45,545 nucleotides of DNA. It comes from Nannocystaceae bacterium. GTDB lineage: Bacteria; Myxococcota_A; Polyangia; Nannocystales; Nannocystaceae. Each line of letters starts with the position of its first letter. The stretch's first letter is position 1. Under the pieces are notes generated by a model that did no database searches, was not told the DNA's origin, and worked only from the letters and a program-made list of their open reading frames with translations. Positions 1 to 8,872 of the stretch are shown piece after piece. The DNA lies in assembly GCA_019694555.1 (NCBI GenBank), contig JAIBBS010000052.1, positions 1 to 45,545 of the forward strand, written 5' to 3'. The position numbers and the translations under genes are program-made.

Positions 1-13
1 CGGCGCCGGCGCC

Positions 14-2158
14 CTACTCCGCCGGCAGCTCGAACCACTCCTCGGTCGGCACGATCACCCCCTGGTGCACGATCGTCTCGCGGTCGCGCGCCGGTGACCA
101 GCCGAGCTCGCGCTCGGCTCGCCCGCCGTCGAGCGTCGCTGCGAAGGTGCGGCCCTCGGCCTCGGCGTAGGTCGGGCGGCGCGCGTTGGCGTCGCGGCCG
201 ACCTTCTTGAGCGCCCACTTCGCCAGCGCCTCGCCGAAGTAGGCGGCGCTGGTGGTCGGCACGCGGCGCAGGCGGATGCCGGCGCGGGCCTCGAGCGCGT
301 CGAGGTACTCGTTGGCGGTGATCACCGGCGGACCGACGAGGTTGTAGGAGCGGCCCTCGATGCCGGGCACCTTCAGCGCGCGCACCATCGCGTCGGCGCA
401 GTCGTCGACCAGCACGATCGGCAGCTTGTTGTTGCCGTCGCCGTACAGCCGCGCGACCGAGGGATACGGCCACGCCGCGATGCCCCAGTGCAGCGGCGGA
501 CCGCCGCGACCGAGCACGATGCCGGGCCGCAGCAGCACCAGCGGCAGGCCCTTGTCGCGGTGCAGCGCCATCAGGTTGGCCTCGTTCTCGACCTTGCTGC
601 GCGCGTAGGGGTCGCCGACCTTCGCCGCGGGCGTGTCCTCGGTGATCGTGCCCGCGCCCTTGCCGGCGTAGTACAGCGCGATCGACGAGGTGTAGAAGAA
701 GCGCTTCACCTCGTGCTGCAGGCACAGCTCCGCGAGCGCGCGCGTGGGCTCGACGTCGTACTTGAGGTACTCGGCCCAGGTGCTGCCGTTGCCGCGCGCG
801 AGGTGATAGACGTACTCGATCCCGCCCATCGCCGCGGCCACGCTCGACAGATCGGTGAAGTCGCCGCGGCGCACGTCGACGCCGGGATCCTGCAGCTCGG
901 GCGGGCAGCCCGAGGGGTCGCGCACGAGCACGCGCACGCCCAGGCCCTCGGCGCGCAGGCGCTTGACCAGCGCGCGACCGATGAAGCCGGTGCCGCCGAT
1001 GACCAGCACCTTGGCTGCCGGCCCGGTGCTGGGCGCGGGCGCGCTCGGCTTCGCGGCGCTGGGGTTGGCCGGCAGGTTGGCCGCCTGCGCCACGCGTTCG
1101 CCGATGACGACCGCGGCCTCGCCGGTGGCCGCGTCGACGCGCTCGTCGAGCACACCGCCGCGCGTGGCGTAAAACGCCTGCGCGATGCGGCTGATGCTGT
1201 GCTGAAACGGTCCGCCGCTCTTGGACATGCCCATCTTGGTGAGCACGAAGCCCGCGAGCGTGCCGCCGGCCTGCACCACCGCGTCGCGCGAGGTCGCGGC
1301 GACGTTGAGGAAGCGGTCGACGTCGAGCAGGTGCGGCGTGTGATCGAGGCACACGTAGGTGTTGTTCTCGAAGTCGCAGCGCGCGACCGCCTGGGTCCCG
1401 CGCGCGTGGATGTAGTGCTCGGGGTAGCCGTCGACGAACGACAGCCGCAGCCGCGCGCAGGTCGATCCCTTCCACGCCAGGATCTCCCAGCGGCGCCAGA
1501 ACTGCAGCCCGCGCGGCAGCTCCACGCGATCGAACGCGTGCACCGCGATGTCGTCGGGCATGCCGATGAGGTGGGCCAGGTGCGCGAACGAGTGCGGCGC
1601 GACCTCGAACAGGATGTTGGTCGGCGTCTGCAGCATCCACGCGCCGAAGGGCCCGCCCTTGAGCAGGCCCAGCGGCTTGTTCCACACGATGTCGAGCTGG
1701 TCGACGGCGCCGAGCCGGCCGCCGCGCAGATCCGCGACCAGGCGATCGTACGCCGGCAGGAACAGGAAGTTGTGGCTGCAGCCCAGCGCGCGGCCGCGCT
1801 CGGCCGCGAGCGCGCGCAGTCGCCCGGTCGCACCCGAGTCGTGGCACAGCGGCTTCTCGACCAGCGCATCGGCGCCGTGCTCGAGCACGATGCGGGTGGG
1901 CTCCTCGTGCAGGTGCGGCGGCGTGAGCACATGCACCGCGTCGAGCGAGCTCGACGTCATCATCTCCGCCACGCTGCCGTAGGCCGCCTCGACGCCGTGG
2001 GCGTCGGCGAAGCGCTGCGCGCGGGCCTGGGTCACGTCGCACACCGCGGTGACGCGGGCGCCCGGGACTCCGGCGACGGCGTTGAAGTGGTAGTCGGCGA
2101 TGTAGCCCACGCCGACGAGCCCGACGCTCAGGGGCTGGGCACTGCTGGGTTCGGTCAT
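14..2158 (-). CDS. Gfo/Idh/MocA oxidoreductase fused to NAD-dependent epimerase (SDR)
   Basis: A 714-residue two-domain enzyme. The N-terminal half is a Gfo/Idh/MocA dehydrogenase: the Rossmann motif GVGYIADYH is near residues 16-24 and the family EKP motif is at 101-103. After a Pro/Ala/Ser-rich linker (about 365-380), an extended SDR/epimerase domain starts with GGTGFIG (about 387-393) and has the catalytic pair in YARSK near 515. Both halves should bind NAD(P) and act on sugars or polyketide/polyol-like substrates; the substrate cannot be read. The ATG at 2158 was chosen because AGGAG lies 5 nt upstream; an upstream in-frame start would add 15 Arg-rich residues. It lies 46 bp after the glycosyltransferase gene on the same strand, so surface glycan or glycolipid synthesis is a reasonable inference. 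The fusion is the unusual point, since the halves are normally separate proteins. Confidence 0.85.
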   Translation of the reverse strand: MTEPSSAQPLSVGLVGVGYIADYHFNAVAGVPGARVTAVCDVTQARAQRFADAHGVEAAYGSVAEMMTSSSLDAVHVLTPPHLHEEPTRIVLEHGADALVEKPLCHDSGATGRLRALAAERGRALGCSHNFLFLPAYDRLVADLRGGRLGAVDQLDIVWNKPLGLLKGGPFGAWMLQTPTNILFEVAPHSFAHLAHLIGMPDDIAVHAFDRVELPRGLQFWRRWEILAWKGSTCARLRLSFVDGYPEHYIHARGTQAVARCDFENNTYVCLDHTPHLLDVDRFLNVAATSRDAVVQAGGTLAGFVLTKMGMSKSGGPFQHSISRIAQAFYATRGGVLDERVDAATGEAAVVIGERVAQAANLPANPSAAKPSAPAPSTGPAAKVLVIGGTGFIGRALVKRLRAEGLGVRVLVRDPSGCPPELQDPGVDVRRGDFTDLSSVAAAMGGIEYVYHLARGNGSTWAEYLKYDVEPTRALAELCLQHEVKRFFYTSSIALYYAGKGAGTITEDTPAAKVGDPYARSKVENEANLMALHRDKGLPLVLLRPGIVLGRGGPPLHWGIAAWPYPSVARLYGDGNNKLPIVLVDDCADAMVRALKVPGIEGRSYNLVGPPVITANEYLDALEARAGIRLRRVPTTSAAYFGEALAKWALKKVGRDANARRPTYAEAEGRTFAATLDGGRAERELGWSPARDRETIVHQGVIVPTEEWFELPAE

Positions 2159-2163
2159 GTCGT

Positions 2164-2168
2164 CTCCT
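2164..2168 (-). promoter_or_regulatory. Ribosome binding site deciding the start of the oxidoreductase/epimerase
   Basis: Read on the minus strand, AGGAG stands 5 nt before the ATG at 2158. It is one of the clearest Shine-Dalgarno sequences in the window and supports the shorter start (MTEPSS) over an upstream in-frame ATG at 2203. Confidence 0.7.
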
Positions 2169-2204
2169 CGTGGTCGCGCGCCGCGACGAGCGGCGCGGCA
2201 CACC

Positions 2205-3224
2205 TCAGCGCCGGCGCTTGGCCGTGCCCTTCCACTCGATGATCTCTGGTCGTTTGTCGCGCACGCGGTCGAGCAGGAACTTGGCCGCGCCGAAGGCCTG
2301 CGGAATCGGCGACAGCGCGCACGAGACCCCCCACACCACCGCGTCGGGCCAGTCGAAGCCGCGGCGGTGGGTGTCGCGCGCGATGCGGACCGCGTTGAGC
2401 GGGTAGATGCCCAGGCCCAGCCACGACAGCCCCAGCGTCGGCAACGTCAGCGCCGCGGCGGTGCCGGGCACGACCGCGCCCATCAGCCACGCGCGCCGCA
2501 GCTCACGGACGAACTTGCGGTGGCGACCGCCACCGTGCATCGCGCTGACCTGCGCGTAGGCGTGGCCGCAGCGCTTGGCCCGGGTCCACCACTGGCGGAA
2601 GCGATGCATGTCGGCGTCGTGCAGCGTGCTGTCGTGGTCGAGCCGCAACAGCACGCCGCCGCGCTCGCGCAGGCGCACGCCCAGCTCGTCGTCCTCGGCG
2701 GCGATGACCTGGGTGTCGTAGCCGCCGACCTCGGCCAGCGCCTCGGCGCGGAACATGACGTCGCCGCCGAAGTTCTCGGTCTCGCCGACGCCGCCCATGC
2801 GCCACTCGACGTCGCACACGCGGTTGTACACGCTGCGCTCGGGGTGCCGCTCGCGACGCCAGCCGATCACCGCGACCACCTCGGGCTGGCTGTCGAGCGT
2901 CTCGACCGCGACCTGCAGCCAGCCCGGCAGCACCTCCATGTCGCCGTCGACGAACTGCACGAACTCGACCTCGGGCCAGCGCAGGCGCAGGCGCTCGAAG
3001 CCGGTGTTGCGCGCACGCGAGGCCGTGAACGGGATCGACATGTCGAGGTCGACGACCTCGACGCCGCGCGCCCGCGCCATCTCGGGGCTGCCGTCGTCGG
3101 AGCCCGAGTCGACGTAGACCACGCGATCGGTCTCGCGCTGCAGCGACTCGAGGCAGCGGCGCAGGCGCTCGCCCTCGTTGCGACCGATCGCCACCGCACC
3201 GACCCGCTTGGTCCACGGCTGCAT
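2205..3224 (-). CDS. Glycosyltransferase family 2
   Basis: A 339-residue GT-A fold glycosyltransferase. The N-terminus has the family 2 pattern: AIGRNEGERL near residue 12, then YVDSGSDDGS near 42 (nucleotide binding), and a DxD-like metal-binding motif in FVDGDME near 91-97. EDDELGVR near 175 fits the acceptor/base region. Hydrophobic stretches at about 250-275 and 295-315 suggest membrane association near the C-terminus. It transfers a sugar from an activated nucleotide donor; the acceptor is unknown. It sits between mutY (95 bp upstream) and the dehydrogenase/epimerase fusion (46 bp downstream) on the same strand, and is probably co-transcribed with the latter. Confidence 0.85.
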   Translation of the reverse strand: MQPWTKRVGAVAIGRNEGERLRRCLESLQRETDRVVYVDSGSDDGSPEMARARGVEVVDLDMSIPFTASRARNTGFERLRLRWPEVEFVQFVDGDMEVLPGWLQVAVETLDSQPEVVAVIGWRRERHPERSVYNRVCDVEWRMGGVGETENFGGDVMFRAEALAEVGGYDTQVIAAEDDELGVRLRERGGVLLRLDHDSTLHDADMHRFRQWWTRAKRCGHAYAQVSAMHGGGRHRKFVRELRRAWLMGAVVPGTAAALTLPTLGLSWLGLGIYPLNAVRIARDTHRRGFDWPDAVVWGVSCALSPIPQAFGAAKFLLDRVRDKRPEIIEWKGTAKRRR

Positions 3225-3319
3225 GCTGCGGCCCGTGGTCTACCCGATTCCGGCGGCGCGCGGAACCACCGCCGGTGCTTTGCGTATTCGCGGCCACCCA
3301 GGCGGCGTGGGCCGCAGGA

Positions 3320-4423
3320 TCACGTCGCCCACGCGCGCGCGAGCAGCTTGCGCGACACCGTGGGTATGCCGCCGCGACCGAAGCGCTGCACCGTGGTGCC
3401 GCGGGCCAGCCACGCGACGCCCTCGTCGTCGAGCGCGGGCACGCGGCCGCGCACGTGCGCGCGCACGACGTGCAGCTCCCAGATCCGGTGCGTGAACACG
3501 TGCACGACCGGCTCGGGCACGCGCACGAGCTCGCGCACCGGCAGCGGCAACCCGCGCAGGTGCGACGCGGTCGGTCGCTCGGGCTCGTCGTCGTCGCCGA
3601 TCGCGACCAGCGGCAGACACCACAGCCCCGCGAGCAGGCCCTGCGGCGCGCGACGCTGCAGCAGCACCGCGTCGTCGCGCACGATCGCGACCGCCCAGTA
3701 GCGCTCGCGCGGCTGCGCGGCGCGGCGCCGCACCGCGGGGATCTCGGCCTGCAGGCCGCGCGCACGTGCGAGGCAGTCGCGCGCGAGCGGGCACTGATCG
3801 CACCGCGGTGCCCGCGGCGTGCACACCGTCGCGCCCAGCTCCATCAGCGCCTGCGCGAGGATGCGCGGCGAGCCTTCGCGCAGGATCGCGGCGCACAGCG
3901 CCCAGTGGCCCGCGGCGGTCGCAGGCTGCTGCGCGACGTCCTCGATCGCGGCGATGCGGCTGAGCACGCGCGCGACGTTGCCGTCGACCAGCGGCTCGGG
4001 GCGATCGAAGGCGATCGAGGCGATCGCACCCGCGGTGTAGCGGCCGATGCCCGGGATCGTGCGCAGGGCCTCGGCCTCGCCGGGCATGCGGCCGTCGTGG
4101 TCGCGCGCGACCGCGGCGGCGCCTTGGTGCAGCAGACGCGCGCGCCGGTAGTAGCCCAGGCCGCTCCAGGCCCCGAGCACGTCGTCGAGCGGCGCGCCCG
4201 CGAGCGCAGCCACGCTGGGGAAGCGCGTCAGGAAGCCGTCGAAGTAGCGCAGCACGGTCTCGACCCGCGTCTGCTGCAGCATCACCTCCGAGACCCAGAT
4301 GGCGTAGGGATCGCGGGTGCGTCGCCACGGCAGATCGCGGTGGTGCGCGTGAAACCACGGCGCCAGCGCAGCCGCGAGCCGTTGCGGCAACGTCGCGGCG
4401 CGCGGGGCTCGTCTGGCGGTCAC
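3320..4423 (-). CDS. mutY: A/G-specific adenine glycosylase MutY
   Basis: A 367-residue base-excision repair enzyme that removes adenine mispaired with 8-oxoguanine. Visible landmarks are the catalytic Glu46 in SEVMLQQT, the helix-hairpin-helix in TIPGIGRYTAGA (122-133), the catalytic Asp147 in VDGNVARVL, and a 4Fe-4S cluster motif C201-x6-C208-x2-C211-x5-C217. A NUDIX-like C-terminal domain follows (about 235-360), where MutY recognises 8-oxoG. Length is normal for the family. It begins 22 bp after the typA stop and is likely co-transcribed with it. Confidence 0.95.
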   Translation of the reverse strand: MTARRAPRAATLPQRLAAALAPWFHAHHRDLPWRRTRDPYAIWVSEVMLQQTRVETVLRYFDGFLTRFPSVAALAGAPLDDVLGAWSGLGYYRRARLLHQGAAAVARDHDGRMPGEAEALRTIPGIGRYTAGAIASIAFDRPEPLVDGNVARVLSRIAAIEDVAQQPATAAGHWALCAAILREGSPRILAQALMELGATVCTPRAPRCDQCPLARDCLARARGLQAEIPAVRRRAAQPRERYWAVAIVRDDAVLLQRRAPQGLLAGLWCLPLVAIGDDDEPERPTASHLRGLPLPVRELVRVPEPVVHVFTHRIWELHVVRAHVRGRVPALDDEGVAWLARGTTVQRFGRGGIPTVSRKLLARAWAT

Positions 4424-4445
4424 GGGCGCCTCGGCCGCGGGGCGC

Positions 4446-6314
<1,869 letters not shown>

Positions 6315-6402
6315 GGGGCGCGCGGGTCATACCGGCCGCGGCGCCCCAGCGCAAGCGACGGCGGCGGCGAACGCGGGAATCCGTGCTAAGGCTGGCACCC
6401 GC
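6315..6402. promoter_or_regulatory. Divergent promoter region, typA / amidase locus
   Basis: This 88-bp spacer separates the typA start from the first copy of the amidase start codon. It must hold the original amidase promoter. A weakly AT-richer patch with TGCTAAGG about 10-20 bp before 6403 could be a -10 element, but no confident -35 is visible. After the insertion this promoter is positioned to drive the amidase fragment, the ATPase, the nuclease and the intact amidase. Confidence 0.35.
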
Positions 6403-6580
6403 ATGCGTCTTCCGCAGTACGACGAGCTCGATGCGACCGCGGCCGCGGCGCTGGTCCGACGCGGCGAGGTCTCTGCGGGCGAGCTGCTGGCCGCGGCGCG
6501 GTCGCGCATCGAGGACCGCGATCGCGAGCTGGGCGCGCTGGTGCGCACGATGTTCGACCAGGCCCAGGCGCAGATCGACG
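6403..6580 (+). repeat. Left copy of 178-bp perfect direct repeat (amidase 5' end)
   Basis: These 178 bases are identical, base for base, to 8695-8872. The repeat begins exactly at the A of the amidase ATG and ends one base into codon 60. The flanking bases differ immediately on both sides (C at 6402 versus G at 8694; T at 6581 versus C at 8873). The offset between copies is 2292 bp. Confidence 0.97.
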
Positions 6581-6591
6581 TACCGCGGTAG
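6403..6591 (+). pseudogene. Truncated 5' fragment of the amidase gene
   Basis: This reading frame encodes amidase residues 1-59, followed by Val-Pro-Arg and a TAG stop. It has the original start and upstream region but ends before the catalytic Lys75, so it cannot be an active amidase. The stop lies 11 nt before the ATPase ATG at 6603, which has no good Shine-Dalgarno sequence, so translation of this 62-codon leader could feed the ATPase by re-initiation (inference). It is the left-hand product of the insertion or duplication that placed the Septu-like cassette here. Confidence 0.85.
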
Positions 6592-8694
6592 ACTCACGGA
6601 CGATGTACTTGCGAGAGATCCGGGTGCAGAACCTCAAGTTGCTGCGCGACGTCAGGATCTCCTTCGTCGACGAGTCCGAGAAGCCGCGGATGTGGACCGT
6701 CATTGTGGGAGAGAACCGGTTGTGCAAGACGAGCTTGCTGCAGGCCATCGCGGCCGCCGCCGCCGGCACTGACCGCGGAACGCAGCTCATCGGAGACGTG
6801 GCGGCCTCCTGGCCCGACTTGCGACGACATAGCAGCGTTGAGATCGACGCGTCCTTCTGCTTCAGCGAGGCGAAGCACAGCTCGCGCATGTACCCTGGGC
6901 TTGCGCGGCGCGGGCCGCAGCCGCCACATCTGCGATCCCAGCTCAAACTGCAACGGGACAAACGCGTGCTCGCCGGTTCATCGTGGTACGCCGAAACGCC
7001 GGGAACTCCAGGCCGCGAGGGCACTCCCGCAGAAGATCCACTGACCTCAGCCCGAAGCCAGGGTTGCCAAGGATGGTTTGTGGCTGGCTACGGGCCGAGC
7101 CGACTGCTCCCCAGCCCAGGTAGTGCCGCGCGCGCTCCTGAGCCAGCCGTCGATCGCCTCCGCCCCCTGTTCGGCCAGCCGCTGATCGGCACCGGCTTCG
7201 TCGATCTCTTCGAAGAAGACATCGCCCGCGAGTTCGCAAGGATCTTGCGCGAGGTATTTGTTCGCGGTGGCCTACTCCCGCACATCACCGCGCTGGAGCT
7301 GCGAGGCCGGGGAGGCGTCCGTTCCGCCCGCGACCTCACCGAAGCACAGCGGTTTGAGATGGACATCCTCGACGCCGCTGCGCAACCCATCAAGGTCCCA
7401 GCGACGTGGTTGTCGCAGGGCTACCAGTCTCTCATCGCGTGGCTCGCCGATGTCGTCGGACAGATCCTGCTCGAGGCGGGGCCAGTGCAAGCGCACGAGA
7501 TGGAAGGCGTCGTGCTTGTGGACGAGATCGACGTCCACCTCCATCCGAAGTGGCAGGCCATGCTGATTCCCGCGCTCAAACGGGTCTTTCCGCGGCTGCA
7601 GTTCATTGCGACCACGCACTCGCCGATGGTGCTCCCCTCGCTCGGCGCCGCAGAGGTGTGGAGGCTGACTCAAGACGATGGCGGAAGTGTCGTGGCGGAG
7701 CAGGCCACGCGGTCGCCGGCGCTGCTGACAGGGACCGAACTCTACCAAGCGTTCTTCGACCTCGCGGAACTCTACCCCGACGAACTCGGAAGCAAGCTGC
7801 ATCGGTACGGCACGCTCGCGAACGACGAGGCGCGAACCGATGACCAGGAAGCCCAACGCGCCGCGCTCGAGCGTGAACTGCGAGATGCAGGCATCGAAAT
7901 GGACTGGGAGCCAGCCCCACGCGTGCACCGATGATCCGCGTCATGCGTCCAGTCGCCGAGCCGCCGGCGCTCGTTCAGCAGCGGCAGACGCGCCTGACGG
8001 CCGCACGCGCGGCCCTTGCCGAGGGCAGCAAGATCGCCTTCGGTGGGTATGACGTGGCCAAGCCTGCGCTCGCCGCGATGCAGCACAACAAGTGCTGCTA
8101 CTGCGAGAAGCTCGAGGAACAGCCGATCTATCGCGACGTGGAGCACTTCCGGCCGAAGTCGCGCTACTGGTGGCTCGCATGGACGTGGGAGAATCTCCTG
8201 TTCGCCTGCCCGGACTGCAACCGGCAGCACAAGCGCGACGCGTTCCCACTCGCCGAGGAAAGCGAGAGGCTCGTCGCTGAGACGATGCCACCGGGAGGCG
8301 AGCGCCCACTGCTACTCGACCCTGCGTCGTCGGCATGCGATCCGTGGACTGAAATCGTCTTCCGGCCCATGCGGATCGCGGGACGCGAGCGGTGGCAACC
8401 GTTCGGGACGACACCCCGTGGCACGACGACTGTGGAAGTCTGCCGCCTCGCGCGCCCCGGTCTGCTCGACTTCTACGACGAACATGTTCGGATGCAGGTC
8501 CGGCCCGCGGTCAGGACGGCGCTGGACGCCCACGATTCTGCGGATGCCCGGGGAGTTGCGGAGGCGTGGCGACGGGCGCGCCGCACGCTGCTGGGCGAGC
8601 GGAAGCCGTTCCGAGCGTTGTCTCGGGACGCCATGAACCACCTCATGGGGGAGGACCTCTGCGCGCGCTACCGACTCGAGACAGCTCCACCATG
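6581..8694 (+). mobile_element. Inserted two-gene Septu-like cassette bounded by 178-bp direct repeats
   Basis: This 2114-bp segment is the unique DNA between the two repeat copies. Its base composition and codon use differ visibly from its neighbours: many codons end in A or T and overall GC is clearly lower. It carries only an AAA-type ATPase and an HNH nuclease and no integrase or transposase. The left edge contains the perfect palindrome TACCGCGGTA (6581-6590). Loss by recombination between the repeats would remove 2292 bp and restore one uninterrupted amidase gene. How it was inserted is not shown; a donor that already had the cassette upstream of a near-identical amidase is one possibility. 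Confidence 0.75.
6603..7934 (+). CDS. ptuA: Septu-type AAA/ABC-like ATPase (PtuA-like) with altered Walker A
   Basis: A 443-residue ATPase of the SMC/ABC-like AAA group found with HNH nucleases in Septu anti-phage systems and in retron-Ec78-type systems. Visible parts are the N-terminal strand-P-loop, the family segment VAGYGPSR (about 160-167), an ABC-signature-like LSQGYQS (about 269-275), Walker B VVLVDE with D307/E308, and the switch histidine H339 in TTHSP. The C-terminal region around LTGTELYQ and YGTLANDEARTD is typical of the nuclease-linked subfamily. The P-loop reads GENRLCKTS (36-44): two glycines normal for GxNGxGKT are Arg39 and Cys41, while Lys42 and Thr43 remain. Each change needs a single base. 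ATP binding or hydrolysis may be impaired. The stop overlaps the nuclease start (ATGA, 7931-7934). Confidence 0.8.
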   Translation: MYLREIRVQNLKLLRDVRISFVDESEKPRMWTVIVGENRLCKTSLLQAIAAAAAGTDRGTQLIGDVAASWPDLRRHSSVEIDASFCFSEAKHSSRMYPGLARRGPQPPHLRSQLKLQRDKRVLAGSSWYAETPGTPGREGTPAEDPLTSARSQGCQGWFVAGYGPSRLLPSPGSAARAPEPAVDRLRPLFGQPLIGTGFVDLFEEDIAREFARILREVFVRGGLLPHITALELRGRGGVRSARDLTEAQRFEMDILDAAAQPIKVPATWLSQGYQSLIAWLADVVGQILLEAGPVQAHEMEGVVLVDEIDVHLHPKWQAMLIPALKRVFPRLQFIATTHSPMVLPSLGAAEVWRLTQDDGGSVVAEQATRSPALLTGTELYQAFFDLAELYPDELGSKLHRYGTLANDEARTDDQEAQRAALERELRDAGIEMDWEPAPRVHR

Positions 8695-8695
8695 A
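7931..8695 (+). CDS. ptuB: HNH endonuclease, PtuB-like (Septu/retron Ec78 effector family)
   Basis: A 254-residue HNH nuclease. The core is intact: Zn ligands C55/C58 and C93/C96, and the HNH residues H72 (in VEHFRPK), N88 (in WENLLFACPDCN) and H100 (in RQHKRDAFPL). This pattern is characteristic of the PtuB/TIGR02646-type effector that partners an SMC-like ATPase in Septu and retron Ec78 systems, where it is proposed to cut nucleic acid on phage infection. The start overlaps the ATPase stop by ATGA, so the two are translationally coupled. The stop TGA (8693-8695) also overlaps an ATG at 8692 in frame with the restored amidase. GC is lower than in the surrounding genes. Confidence 0.85.
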   Translation: MIRVMRPVAEPPALVQQRQTRLTAARAALAEGSKIAFGGYDVAKPALAAMQHNKCCYCEKLEEQPIYRDVEHFRPKSRYWWLAWTWENLLFACPDCNRQHKRDAFPLAEESERLVAETMPPGGERPLLLDPASSACDPWTEIVFRPMRIAGRERWQPFGTTPRGTTTVEVCRLARPGLLDFYDEHVRMQVRPAVRTALDAHDSADARGVAEAWRRARRTLLGERKPFRALSRDAMNHLMGEDLCARYRLETAPP

Positions 8696-8872
8696 TGCGT
8701 CTTCCGCAGTACGACGAGCTCGATGCGACCGCGGCCGCGGCGCTGGTCCGACGCGGCGAGGTCTCTGCGGGCGAGCTGCTGGCCGCGGCGCGGTCGCGCA
8801 TCGAGGACCGCGATCGCGAGCTGGGCGCGCTGGTGCGCACGATGTTCGACCAGGCCCAGGCGCAGATCGACG
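8695..8872 (+). repeat. Right copy of 178-bp perfect direct repeat (start of the intact amidase)
   Basis: Identical to 6403-6580 with no mismatch. This copy continues into the complete amidase reading frame. Identity at synonymous positions as well as in the protein indicates a recent duplication or active homogenisation. Confidence 0.97.

Noticed and set aside
488..2242. Long plus-strand open frame over the oxidoreductase/epimerase
   Set aside because: Arg-, Val- and His-rich shadow of the minus-strand gene, without a recognisable domain.
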